This document shows positions 10,828 through 20,148 of a stretch of DNA of 64,000 bases, piece by piece. The stretch comes from Zarea fungicola. Lineage: Eukaryota; Ascomycota; Sordariomycetes; Hypocreales; Cordycipitaceae. A program made the position numbers and the translations under genes. Under the pieces are notes generated by a model that had not been told where the DNA came from, ran no database searches, and saw nothing but the letters and a program-made list of their open reading frames with translations. Location of the stretch: positions 62,001 to 126,000 of the forward strand of contig FWCC01000348.1 in the NCBI GenBank assembly GCA_900169235.1. The letters run 5' to 3'. Position 1 is the stretch's first letter. Each line of letters opens with the position of its first letter.

Positions 10828-12003
10828 ATGTCAGCCGTCCTCAAAGAGCCTGTGGAATCAGTGCCATTTACAACAGAAACAAACAACGACATAAAATTGC
10901 AACCATGGATATTTTTGGATCGCCTGCTGACTTTTCGGGGAATGGATCACAAGATGTGGTGGGAAAAGATGGCACCCGTCATCGGTGCACACCTTGAGCA
11001 CACCGGCCACAGTGTTGAATCGCAGACTAGGCATCTTCTAGTGCTTCAGTCCGTATTACTTCCAAACATAGGTCGATTCCCGAATCAGGACAGATAAAAC
11101 TTGAACTGGCCATCTTGTCTCCCAGGTGGTGGAGAACCTTGGGAAGTCAGTGTCAACTACCAGGAAGGGGCAAAGTCATGTCTTCGAATGGCTGTTGAGC
11201 CGAGTGGGCCACACTCGGGAACGGAGCGCGACCCTCTCAACGAAAGTGCTGCTAGTGTAGTTCTGAAAGCGCTTCAAAACCTTCAGCCGAATGTTGATCT
11301 TGATCTGTTCGGCCAATTTCAGGCAAATGTACTGCTTTCGAACCAAGAGGCTCTCTCGCACTGGGATTTTCTCAAAGGGTTTCGAATCAAGTCCCAGGAG
11401 GTCATTGGACTGGACCTGCAAGAAGGGGGCTCTTTTAAAGTAAAGCCATACATTGAACCACTGATCAGATCGTTGACAAATGGGACAACCCCAAACAAAA
11501 TCATGCTTGATGCCGTCAAGAAATGTTGGAATGGAACCGCTGTGACTGAGGGCCTGTCCAAGATTGAAGAGTTCCTGTCTTCAACGGCCCACCCGCTTCT
11601 TCCGGAGAAGAGCTTTCTTTCTTTTGATTGCGAATGCCCAAAAACTTCCAGAGTCAAGATCTACGTAGGAGCACAAATGAAGACCCTGGAAGAGGCCTAC
11701 GACTTTTGGACGCTTGGCAACCGTCTCCAGGGCGAGGCCATCAATCAAGGTTGGGATCTTGTGAGGAAGGTATGGGACAGCGTGTTTGACAAGATGCTCC
11801 CTGGTAACAAAGCCAGGGAGTCTTTGACATTCAGTTGGAACTGGGAACTGTCACCCAGTAATCCGAACCCCGCACCAAAAGCCTACTTTCTGCTCTTTGA
11901 TGATTATGATAAGCACGTCAATGAGGCGTTCACGGATCTATGCACGGATCTCGGATGGGAGAAGCAGCTGGCCAGACACTTTGAGATACAGCAAGCAACT
12001 TAG
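10828..12003 (+). pseudogene. DMATS-type aromatic prenyltransferase interrupted by an in-frame stop
   Basis: One frame from ATG 10828 to the TAG ending at 12003 encodes a fungal indole/aromatic prenyltransferase of the dimethylallyltryptophan synthase family (392 codons; the family is usually 400-450). Seen in order: LTFRGMDHKMWWEKMAPVIG near the start, LLPNIGRFP, the EPWEVSVNY strand with the family's catalytic-type Glu, KIYVGAQ and the C-terminal LGWEKQLARHFE. These enzymes move a prenyl group from DMAPP to an aromatic acceptor through a ten-stranded ABBA barrel in the cytosol. A TAA at 11095-11097 cuts the frame between NIGRFPNQDR and the conserved WPSCL segment; the frame is the same on both sides. 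Splicing the stop out would need a poor donor (gtcgat) and would remove conserved residues, so loss of function is the simpler reading. Acceptor substrate unknown. Confidence 0.8.
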
Positions 12004-12800
12004 TATGTATTTGGTTTCCCCGAGGACTGTCTAAACCCTGATTTTGCTTCTCAGCTAATTATTTTCCATCAGCCCTAACCACGACTTTGAGACCAGCAGT
12101 CGGATTTATGCTTGGATTGCAGTTGCGTTTTCGGAAAAGAAAGGCCCTTACGTTACGGTTTATAGTAATCCTGCCGCATCATTTTAGGAGACACTCTGCT
12201 ATAGGGTGCTTCATAGCTTATGTAGGCATACGCTGATAGAAATAAAGCCATGGGAGTAGATATTAAACCCGTGCGAGACCTACAAATGTTGTTGACGTTT
12301 CGATTTCTTCTTTACATCGATAATAATGAAACGTGATTCTAAATAGTATCTAATGTGTAAATATTCTATTATAGTTTTATATAATATTATATTTTTAATA
12401 TTAAATAACAGCGCGCGGCGCGGGCCCGGGGACCACAGAGACCAAGGAGAAGAAGGAACAGAGGTAGAGGGAACGAGGCGGTGGAGAAGAAAGTAGGAGA
12501 CATTTCCTCCAGGGTACGCCTATCACACACAACGGGGAGCATGGACGAGGGCCAGGCCCGGGGTGTACAATACAAAAGCCCTTGCCTGGGAGGCTCAATA
12601 ACATGAGGAGCGCGCCGCTCCCGCATACATCACAAGTCGCGCCCGCCCCGGAGACGAACGTAGGAGAGGGGGTTTTCCTCTAGGGACTCTAGTTTTTCCC
12701 CCTCTTAGTATATTATAGAAGTACAAGATAGGCCTAGCCTAGCTTAGCGTATAATAATAATAATAATAATACCTAGGCTGACTAAATTTAATCTGCCTTA
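12004..12800. other. intergenic with a GC-rich island in AT-rich DNA
   Basis: From about 12290 to 12408 the DNA is strongly AT-rich. It then switches abruptly to a GC/purine-rich stretch (about 12409-12690, starting GCGCGCGGCGCGGGCCCGG) and returns to AT-rich DNA with a TAA microsatellite at 12751-12771. No coding family was recognised on either strand. The sharp borders suggest an inserted repeat or transposon fragment. Confidence 0.4.
12751..12771 (+). repeat. (TAA)n microsatellite
   Basis: About seven uninterrupted TAA units directly downstream of the GC-rich stretch and just beyond the 3' end of the GDPD-ankyrin gene. Confidence 0.8.
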
Positions 12801-15800
12801 TTAATGGTCTTTAGGCAGGGATTGCAGTAGTGAATATACACTCTGAGAGTTAATATCATCCCATTCTCGTGTATCTAACCACATTGGAAACTCATCTGGC
12901 ATTATTTTTCGATGACGCTCTATTAGTTCCTGTGACGAGATTTGCGTGAACTGCACTTCTTCCAACTCCACGCAGCTCTTAGGCGTAGGTCCGGTATAAA
13001 ACTTCACTTTCATTTGTTCGGGAAGAGGCAGGGAATCGAGTTTTCCGATTTCTACTAGCGTGACTGACACCGGATCTGAGATTGTAGGAATGTTTTCCGG
13101 CGATTTCGAGTACAGAGGGTGTGATCCAGATGCGACTTGCTCTTGCTTCTCGAGTAAACAAACCACACAGCCGCAATCTCGAAGTTTTGTACTTTCAATC
13201 CATACCCAGTCCTCCGTGTCGCGAGGGGTGTTTTTCCGACGCTCAGTCTCTCGGGCATATTCAATCCAGCAGTTAGCTTCCTCTGCCTCGTAGTTGACGG
13301 GGGGGACCAGTGTTGGATCATATCTTTTCAACAGCGATATCATTTCCGGGCCCATTCCGAGTGTTAACGGAAAGTCAACGGGGTCACCCCTCTCAAGAAA
13401 ACGGTAGGCCAAGGCGAGATTGTTCCTCTCGCATGCCCATCTCAGATCGATGAGTTTGGGGGGTGGATTGTAATTGTATCTCTTTAAGAGCGACAACATT
13501 TTCCAATCCATGTCATGTGGTAACGTAAAGTCGATCTCGTCACCTCTTTCAAGAAGAAGGTTTGTCACGTAGAGGTCGCACGACTCGACTGCCTGTCTCA
13601 ACGCACTCCGGCCCTCAATTTCCTTCGGCACGTCAACCGTTGCGCCCCCTTTCAGAAGAAGGTTGATGAGGCTGCCTTCCCAATCAACCCGACTGGCGAT
13701 TTGTAGCGCGGTTGAATTATAACTTCCGGCTCGAAAATCGATATCCGCTCTATTGTCTAGCAGTAGCTTAACCATTGTCTCGTCTTTCTGGTAAATTGCT
13801 CGATGAACTGCTCTATGAAGTGCCTCACCGACACAAAGTGTCGTAGAGTTGTCATTGGCGTCATATTTGGCCTGGCTGCGTTTGTGTGCGCTTAGTAGTA
13901 GCTTGGCGATTTCTCGATCGCCACTTCTAGCTATCGTCTCCAACGGCCTGTAAAAGTCGGTCATCACACTTATGCTAGCGGCGGCATCGGCTTCTAGCAG
14001 CATTTCCACAATTTCGACGGACCGCTTTTCACATGCTATCTCGATACTGCTCTTTCTTGATCTTTGGTAGTTGACATTTTTGGAGGTTAGTGCGGCGAGC
14101 AACATCTTGACGATGCCGGGATTCTCGCTCGATGCCGCGCATTCCAAAGGTGATCCAATGGCAGCATTGGCACCTGCAGCTAGCAGACACTTTGCGACTG
14201 CAACATGGCCGCATACACATGCTGCCATCAGTGGTGTACCTAGGTCTCCAATCCGTTTATTGATGTTGACACCGCTTGTGCTTGTGAGAAGGTACTCGAC
14301 CATCTGCAAGTCTCCTTCTTTAGCGGCTTCGTACATTGCAATGCTGGCAATTGCTCGATTCATATCTACCAGGTTTTCCACATGGTATCGACTGTTTTGT
14401 ATGCGGATTGGAACAACGGGTGGGGGGATGCTGCTTCTGAAATGGCCGCTATGCCTAGTTTCCCATGTTGAAATGATCTCATCGCGGCTTCGGTCAACCT
14501 CTGAATTGACGCTGTCGTTGTGGTATGCACGCGTTAGCGTGTTGCAATCCCGCTCGCTGAGGCTGGATAGGTCATGATTCTGTTGACCGCTGTCAAGGAC
14601 CGAGGGAGGAAACTCCAGCCGTCCAGAACTCACTGTTTTCTTCCCCGAACTCTCCAATGAGTTCATCCGCGATCCCACCGTGGCGAGCCACTCTGGCTCA
14701 GTATCGGTGCTAGAACTGGAAACTGTAGAGTCTTGAACGTTTGGCATAAAGTCTTGGTTGTTCAGCTTCGTTATCGCGGACTGGACATCTGCGTCAGCCC
14801 CTGCCAGCCACTCCGTGTAAGACATTCTCAGTAGGTCACTTCGATCCAGGTCCGAATACTGGTCAATCCACGTGCGAGCAGCAATTTCCGAAGCGGGGTC
14901 ATCAGCGACGACGAATTGGCACTGAGGATATAAACCCCCGTGTATGGCTCGTAACTCTCCCACAAGCCCCCTCTCGCCAGTTTCCCAGGGCATGAGCCTT
15001 GACGTTTTAAATGACGCCTTATGTTTTCCCTCTGGCGTGATGACGTCAGGGAGTCGGGTGCATGATGAAAATAATAGTTGCGGGTGATCGTTTCGTAGTT
15101 CCAAGCTCAAATCAATCATGACCCGGTCGACGAGGCTTTCGATAATCACTCTTCCGTTGGTCAAGGGGCTGCCGTTCAAGGGATTTGTTGCTATTTTTGT
15201 CTCTCTATTGTATCCTAGCCCAAGTCCGCTGTGGACTATCTCTAGGATGAAGTTGTAGGAGGTTGGCCCGACTCCAACAAAAGATTCGACCTGAGCCTTG
15301 AAGATTTGGTAGATGTATTCATACGTGTCTCCATGCTTATTAGACTTCTTATGTTCTTCTGCAAGATTGACAAGTTCGTTGGCGTAGAATACCATGATGA
15401 GGGGTGGAAAGATATCTAGATGTCGTATCTCGAAATAATTGCTTCCATAGGCCTCCTCGGATTTCTCCCTAATTCTTTCTTGCAGCTTCTCAAAAGTCTT
15501 GTAGTGCTTGTTGTAGCCCTTCAAAATGGTCGACTGAAATAGCTTCCAGGTTCGACTTCGGTGCACTCCTTGACGTTCCTTTATCAGTAGACTTTTCTTG
15601 CTAACATGATAAGAGTAATAGGCCATAGCCTTGGCAAGATCTTCTTCCCTGAGATCGACTTGTAGTGTGATACCATTCGTTTGTTTCCAGAAATAGTCTT
15701 TACATTCTCTCCACAATATGTCGAATAGACCAGGAACCTGCCCTTCAGTTTCTAAGAATGCAGTGCTGTCACTTATTCGTTCGGTGGAGACACCTGCGCT

Positions 15801-16310
15801 TTGCTGACCAGCCGGGTCTGTGTCTTGTTTGCAGGTTGGTTCTTTGTCTTGTTTGTTAGACAAGCCCTTGTCTTTCGGCTTCCTCTGAGCCCTTCGTATA
15901 ACCAAGTTTGAGCTGAGAATGTCGAGGATAGAGTAGAATTCCCATCCCTTACTCTTCGAAGTGACACGGCTTGGGTGCTTGTCATGGGCTATAAAAGCCG
16001 CACCTAGCTGTTCCGGAACAAGGGCATCAACCTCGTGAAGAAAAAGACCATTGTGTATTCCATTATCTATCGCGGCAACGGAGTTATCGATGATCCCCGA
16101 CGCACGCTCGTAGAGCCCACGATGGCAGAATACGTAGCCAAATTTGTGAATTGGCAGTCGCCTCTCGCGTAGACCTTTAGGGCAGTAGAGTGCCTTTTGC
16201 TCCGGCCAATGAAATCCTGGAGGAAGTTCTGGGTCAGTTCGGTGATGGTTAAATAGGTTGAAGACGGACGCCGATTTAGCGATCTGCGACAGCGTATTCT
16301 CTTGCTGCAT
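12801..16310 (-). CDS. GDPD-like phosphodiesterase domain fused to ankyrin repeats (1169 aa)
   Basis: A single uninterrupted frame. The ATG at 16310 was chosen because the frame above it offers only a GTG at 16343. The N-terminus looks like a glycerophosphodiester phosphodiesterase (PLC-like TIM barrel): FCHRG (H63, R64), a DNSVAAI helix, HEVDA (E93, D95) and AHD (H109) match the HRG / ExD / HD catalytic pattern, and VVADDPASEIAARTW near residue 475 fits the end of such a barrel. A Ser-rich linker follows, then about ten ankyrin-type repeats from ~650 to ~995 (for example TPLMAACVCGHVAVAKCLLA and SALRQAVESC), and a 170-aa tail. The enzyme class would cleave phosphodiester lipids or headgroups; the ankyrins would bind partners. 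No signal peptide or membrane segment is seen. It lies in tandem with a NACHT gene. The GDPD assignment rests on motif order, not on a database hit. Confidence 0.75.
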   Translation of the reverse strand: MQQENTLSQIAKSASVFNLFNHHRTDPELPPGFHWPEQKALYCPKGLRERRLPIHKFGYVFCHRGLYERASGIIDNSVAAIDNGIHNGLFLHEVDALVPEQLGAAFIAHDKHPSRVTSKSKGWEFYSILDILSSNLVIRRAQRKPKDKGLSNKQDKEPTCKQDTDPAGQQSAGVSTERISDSTAFLETEGQVPGLFDILWRECKDYFWKQTNGITLQVDLREEDLAKAMAYYSYHVSKKSLLIKERQGVHRSRTWKLFQSTILKGYNKHYKTFEKLQERIREKSEEAYGSNYFEIRHLDIFPPLIMVFYANELVNLAEEHKKSNKHGDTYEYIYQIFKAQVESFVGVGPTSYNFILEIVHSGLGLGYNRETKIATNPLNGSPLTNGRVIIESLVDRVMIDLSLELRNDHPQLLFSSCTRLPDVITPEGKHKASFKTSRLMPWETGERGLVGELRAIHGGLYPQCQFVVADDPASEIAARTWIDQYSDLDRSDLLRMSYTEWLAGADADVQSAITKLNNQDFMPNVQDSTVSSSSTDTEPEWLATVGSRMNSLESSGKKTVSSGRLEFPPSVLDSGQQNHDLSSLSERDCNTLTRAYHNDSVNSEVDRSRDEIISTWETRHSGHFRSSIPPPVVPIRIQNSRYHVENLVDMNRAIASIAMYEAAKEGDLQMVEYLLTSTSGVNINKRIGDLGTPLMAACVCGHVAVAKCLLAAGANAAIGSPLECAASSENPGIVKMLLAALTSKNVNYQRSRKSSIEIACEKRSVEIVEMLLEADAAASISVMTDFYRPLETIARSGDREIAKLLLSAHKRSQAKYDANDNSTTLCVGEALHRAVHRAIYQKDETMVKLLLDNRADIDFRAGSYNSTALQIASRVDWEGSLINLLLKGGATVDVPKEIEGRSALRQAVESCDLYVTNLLLERGDEIDFTLPHDMDWKMLSLLKRYNYNPPPKLIDLRWACERNNLALAYRFLERGDPVDFPLTLGMGPEMISLLKRYDPTLVPPVNYEAEEANCWIEYARETERRKNTPRDTEDWVWIESTKLRDCGCVVCLLEKQEQVASGSHPLYSKSPENIPTISDPVSVTLVEIGKLDSLPLPEQMKVKFYTGPTPKSCVELEEVQFTQISSQELIERHRKIMPDEFPMWLDTREWDDINSQSVYSLLQSLPKDH

Positions 16311-16659
16311 AGTGCCTTTTACGAGTGGGAGGGATGAAGGCACGTCGTGTGTGGTTCAGCCACGTCTGTATACTGTTATGTTGGCCACGAGTTGGGGATA
16401 TGGAATCTAAGAAAAGATGATGGAAACTTATTTCATGCGAAAGCCGTAAGAATGATTTCGGATAAAGTCGCTTGCCACTTTCAATTGAAATGGGGGATCT
16501 TTGCGGGTACACAAAGTTGGTGCTCGAGTAGTCTTATGTGGTGCGGGCATGAGCTGAAGCCACAAGTGTGCGGGAACCTTGGTCTCTGTCTTGCAGGGGA
16601 GTTATTCCACTTTTACGGCAGAGATCTGCACGGGCGCATGTGTGCCCAATCATGATTCT

Positions 16660-16830
16660 TTTTAGGATGCACTGCCCAAGTGTCCGAGGATAAACTGCCT
16701 GGCAGTCCAGGATACTGCCTAGCCATTCTCAGATGTAACTTCGGCATTCTTGGTTGCACTGCCCAAGTGTCCGGATATACTGCATCACCATTCATTGGCA
16801 ATTTGGGCATTCTCGGATGCACTCCAAGGC
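16660..16830. repeat. imperfect tandem repeat, period about 60-90 bp
   Basis: The 19-mer TGCACTGCCCAAGTGTCCG occurs exactly at 16668-16686 and 16755-16773. A third, shorter match (GGATGCACTCCAAGG) starts at 16816. The preceding block GGCATTCT(T/C)G is repeated at 16743 and 16807. The copies have diverged and carry insertions. Confidence 0.7.
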
Positions 16831-16923
16831 ATATTAGTTTCATCTCAATCAAAGGGGTACAAATGTTCGTCTAGGCGGACGCGTGACAGGTGGAGAGGCT
16901 ATTCTTGATTTCAAGACCTACAC

Positions 16924-16960
16924 GTGCTAGCACCCACTCCTGCGTAGTGGGTGTTAGTAC
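16924..16960. repeat. inverted repeat (hairpin) with 15-bp arms
   Basis: GTGCTAGCACCCACT (16924-16938) faces AGTGGGTGTTAGTAC (16946-16960) across a 7-nt loop, with two mismatches in the arms. It could be a stable hairpin or a junction of two transposon ends. Confidence 0.6.
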
Positions 16961-17371
16961 ATATATCATTTATTTCTGTTGGGAAGGGTACTGTCAGGGT
17001 TAGCAGGCGGCGAGTAGGACGGGGAGCAGCCTCTTTAGGTGATTTCTCTCCGTTAATAGCTCGTTCTACGTTGGCAGCTTATTCATGTCGACTGCTACGG
17101 TCTACCATAACGAGGCGAACTGCATATTTACACTGGAAGGACTAGAAGAGCGCAAAGCATCGCCCAGTAGCCTGCGAGCTGCAGTGGTGCTCCTGAGATG
17201 GCCGAGCCACCGGTAGCACCAGCTGTAACAAAAGACATGGCCAGTTCAGTGACTTTGCCAGTGTATTGCGCTTCAACGCTGTCGACAAGAGTCGAAAATG
17301 TGATGATCCACCTAGATGATGGCATAATTGCATGTATTATCCGCACCAGAAGCAACACTATTTGCCGTTAT

Positions 17372-20148
17372 CTATTCCCGCCTAAGCCAGCGAAACACAC
17401 GCAGGAAACCACTCTGTTGCTCATTCAAAAGGGCATCGATATATACTCGCTCTTCCGGGGCAAAAACGTGTTGAATTACCTCCAGAGCGGTTCTGACTGT
17501 CGGCAATTCGAATCGCCCGACATCCTTCCTCGGAATTAAACACCGAATTCTGGGATCAGCCCCATATTGTAACAAACTTTGGATGATTGCTATATGACCT
17601 TCTCGGGCCTGTTGAATTAAGACGCGCGAGGTGTCGCGTTTATATAACCAGCATAAATAGTCTTCCCAGATGGATGTTCCTTTGCGACTGCCATCTCCCG
17701 CCGACTTGGCTCCATGTCTCAGTAAGAGTGATACCATCTTGGGTGACGGTGGTTTGTACCCAGACTCTTTCCCGGGCCATAAGGCGCATGCTAGTAGTGG
17801 TACGCCATGACTATCAAGGGCCTGCGGCAGCTTTGTCTCCACATATAGGTAAAGTTGCTTCCGAACCATGATACCCATGAATGAGTCGCCCTCAAGGAGG
17901 AAGTTATTTCCATCAGTTTGTTGAGTCATCACGCGCTGGAGCTCATCTAGTAACTGAATTTGTGGTTTTCCTGTCCTTTCTTCGAGATCTGTAGCGTAGA
18001 AGATAATGTCATCCAGCAGCTGCCGGCACCGTCTAGAGGGAGCAGACCACGACCCGAGAAACAGGTCTGCGCCTTTGATCTGCGTCAGAAACCCGTGGCA
18101 AATGAACTCTGCTGCGTCAAAAGGCTTCTTCAGGCGTTGATTCAGGAGCTTTTGGGTATCTTCCAGTGCAAGAAAGTCACGGACTGTTCGGTGAAGAAAG
18201 TCAACCTGATGCTCGACCATCATTTGCGTGGTTGTAGGGGCTTGTAAAGGAGTCCTAATTTTGATGAGGTCTGGGCATCGCACCTTGATTCGAACTTCAG
18301 CCGTCTTTGATAAAGCGACACATTCTTCCGCAGTCCAGGTCCTTGTTTCTATCTCCAGAGCATTGTGCTCGTCGTCCCCAACATATGAATAGATCATGAC
18401 ACTCAGAGGTTCGACGGCGTGCAGCGCAACCTGCAGTATCTGAGCCGCCTGCTCTTGATATATATCCTCGACTGAGCTTAGCATCCTTTCAAATAGGTCG
18501 TTTAAGGTCTTGGGGATTTGGCTCAGTCTGTGACGAAGCTCAACTAGCCGGTCCTCGTTGGAAAGCCCTCGTAAAAGACTCTCGACAACAAGAAAGACCC
18601 AGATGAAAACGCCACGGGAGTCTTCAACCACCTCATCGACTATCTTTTCAAGCTCTTCAATCTTGCAAGTTGACTCAGTGAAGGCAGTGCTTCTTTCGAA
18701 CTTGTCTTGGATGTACAATCGAATATCACCTTGATTTTCATCGTTAACATAAAACTTTCGATGATCAAGTCCACCAAAGGCTTTTTCAAAAGCACGCCAT
18801 GGCCTGCTAGATATGCAAAGTTTAACGTCTGTGAGGCTTGATAGTGCATTCATGATGTCAATGATTTCTGACACATTCTGGGGAACATTGTTACCGTTTT
18901 CGGCTCCTGGATCGCCCCGATATTCGTCGAGCCCATCAATGAAGAAGCAAAATCTGGCCAATGGTAGCTGCAGGCGCAGAAGCTTAATAGTATCCATCAG
19001 CTCGTCCTTTTCCCATGGATACGTTAGATCTGTGGTCCATCTCGAGGAGCATGCGTCGCGAATAGAAGATGGACACTGGCGGAGAAGTTCGAACAACAAA
19101 GACCGCAGGAGACCCTCTTGAGACTTTTGAAGCACTGTTCCAGAAAACCAAAAGAAGAACCTGGCAGTAACTAGAACTTTATCGCCGGCCCACTTGCGAA
19201 GCGCCTGATGAGTAACTTCATGAGTGCTAAGATATTTGATAAGCGTAGACTTTCCGGATCCAGGGTCTCCTGAGACCCAGTAAATGCCGTCGCCCGTCTC
19301 AAGCCATTCCTTGAAGTGAAGATCCGGTTTGAAAACCCACTGAAACGTATTTTTGTGAGCATTGGGGATCTCTTGTCGCCGATGCAACATTCCGTCAAAG
19401 CGTAGGCTTTGGATTATCGCCTGCTCTCGTCTAAGTACCGCTGCTTGTTCCACCCAATCCAAGAGCTTTGAGCTCATCTCCTTTATGGCGTCATCAGGGG
19501 GTGAGTGGGAAAAGCGCGGCCGCCATGATTTCGAGGCTGCCAGGATTTCGGTTTTGAGTCGCTCAAGTTCATGAGCACGATTGATCTCCAGTCTTCGATT
19601 CTGCTCTATCAGATTTGCTATAGCCATTCCCAGACCGGCTTGCTGTTGGCTGGAAACATGTCAGCTACTTTCGTAATTTTTTTTTTCAGCTCAGCCGTTT
19701 CTCTTATTGCATACCTTAAATGAGTAAAAAGGTGCTTAAACAGCGTTTTTTGCATATCATGCAGTCTCTTTAGCTTCTTTTCAGCATCAGTAACTTTCCA
19801 TGAGCCCCTGATGACGCTCGTAGTTGCCCGCAAGAGATTTGTTTTGTCTTTCTGTGCTCTGTTCCTGATATCTTCTTGAACCTCTCTAGCAAGTTGCTGG
19901 CATTCAGCCCCTATTTCGCGAATCTTTTTTTCCGTAATGCCAATTGGTTCCTGAAAGGAGTTGATACCAGTAGAGACGCGGTCCGTTATATCTTGGAGGT
20001 CGGTGGCTAATGACAGCATCTCCTCATTTTTGTTGGAGATGCCGGTCACAGATGAGCGAATCTCCGCCACTTGCTTGTAAACCGATTTGGCAGAGGCGAG
20101 GAACTGTAAGATGTTCCCCGCCAGGGACACGGCGGTAAAAGGGTCCAT
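17372..20148 (-). CDS. NACHT NTPase (fungal NLR-like STAND protein), 903 aa
   Basis: Two exons: 20148-19715 and 19649-17372. They are joined by a 65-nt intron (gtatgc...ctgacatgtttccag) that removes an apparent frame overlap, and the sum is 904 codons including stop. Residues 1-150 are a helical N-terminal domain starting MDPFTAVSLAGNILQF, like those at the front of fungal STAND proteins. Residues 272-280 are Walker A (GDPGSGKST) and 377-388 Walker B (RFCFFIDGLDEY). FIWVFLVVESLLRGL and a winged-helix-like region follow. The last ~160 residues contain ankyrin-like units (VSLLLRHGAKS, IIQSLLQYGADP). Proteins of this class oligomerise on ligand binding and act in fungal self/non-self recognition or cell-death signalling. 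It lies directly upstream of the GDPD-ankyrin gene, on the same strand. Confidence 0.88.

Larger units (their letters stand above)
16311..17371. other. repeat-bearing intergenic region between the ankyrin and NACHT genes
   Basis: No gene recognised. It contains an imperfect tandem repeat (16660-16830) and a 15-bp inverted repeat (16924-16960), described separately. The sequence after the hairpin (TGTTAGTACATATATC...) could be the edge of a transposon terminus, but no partner copy is visible in this window. Confidence 0.45.

Noticed and set aside
11071..11125. Splicing out the DMATS stop codon as an intron
   Set aside because: The only donor (gtcgat) is poor, the upstream GT choices do not fit, and the removed part includes conserved residues around WPSCL.
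12387..12626. 79-codon minus-strand frame in the GC-rich island
   Set aside because: It follows from base composition (Leu/Pro/Arg-rich) and shows no coding pattern.
16951..17145. Solo LTR starting TGTTAGTAC next to the hairpin
   Set aside because: No second LTR, no primer-binding site and no clear 3' boundary are visible; kept only as a possible transposon edge.
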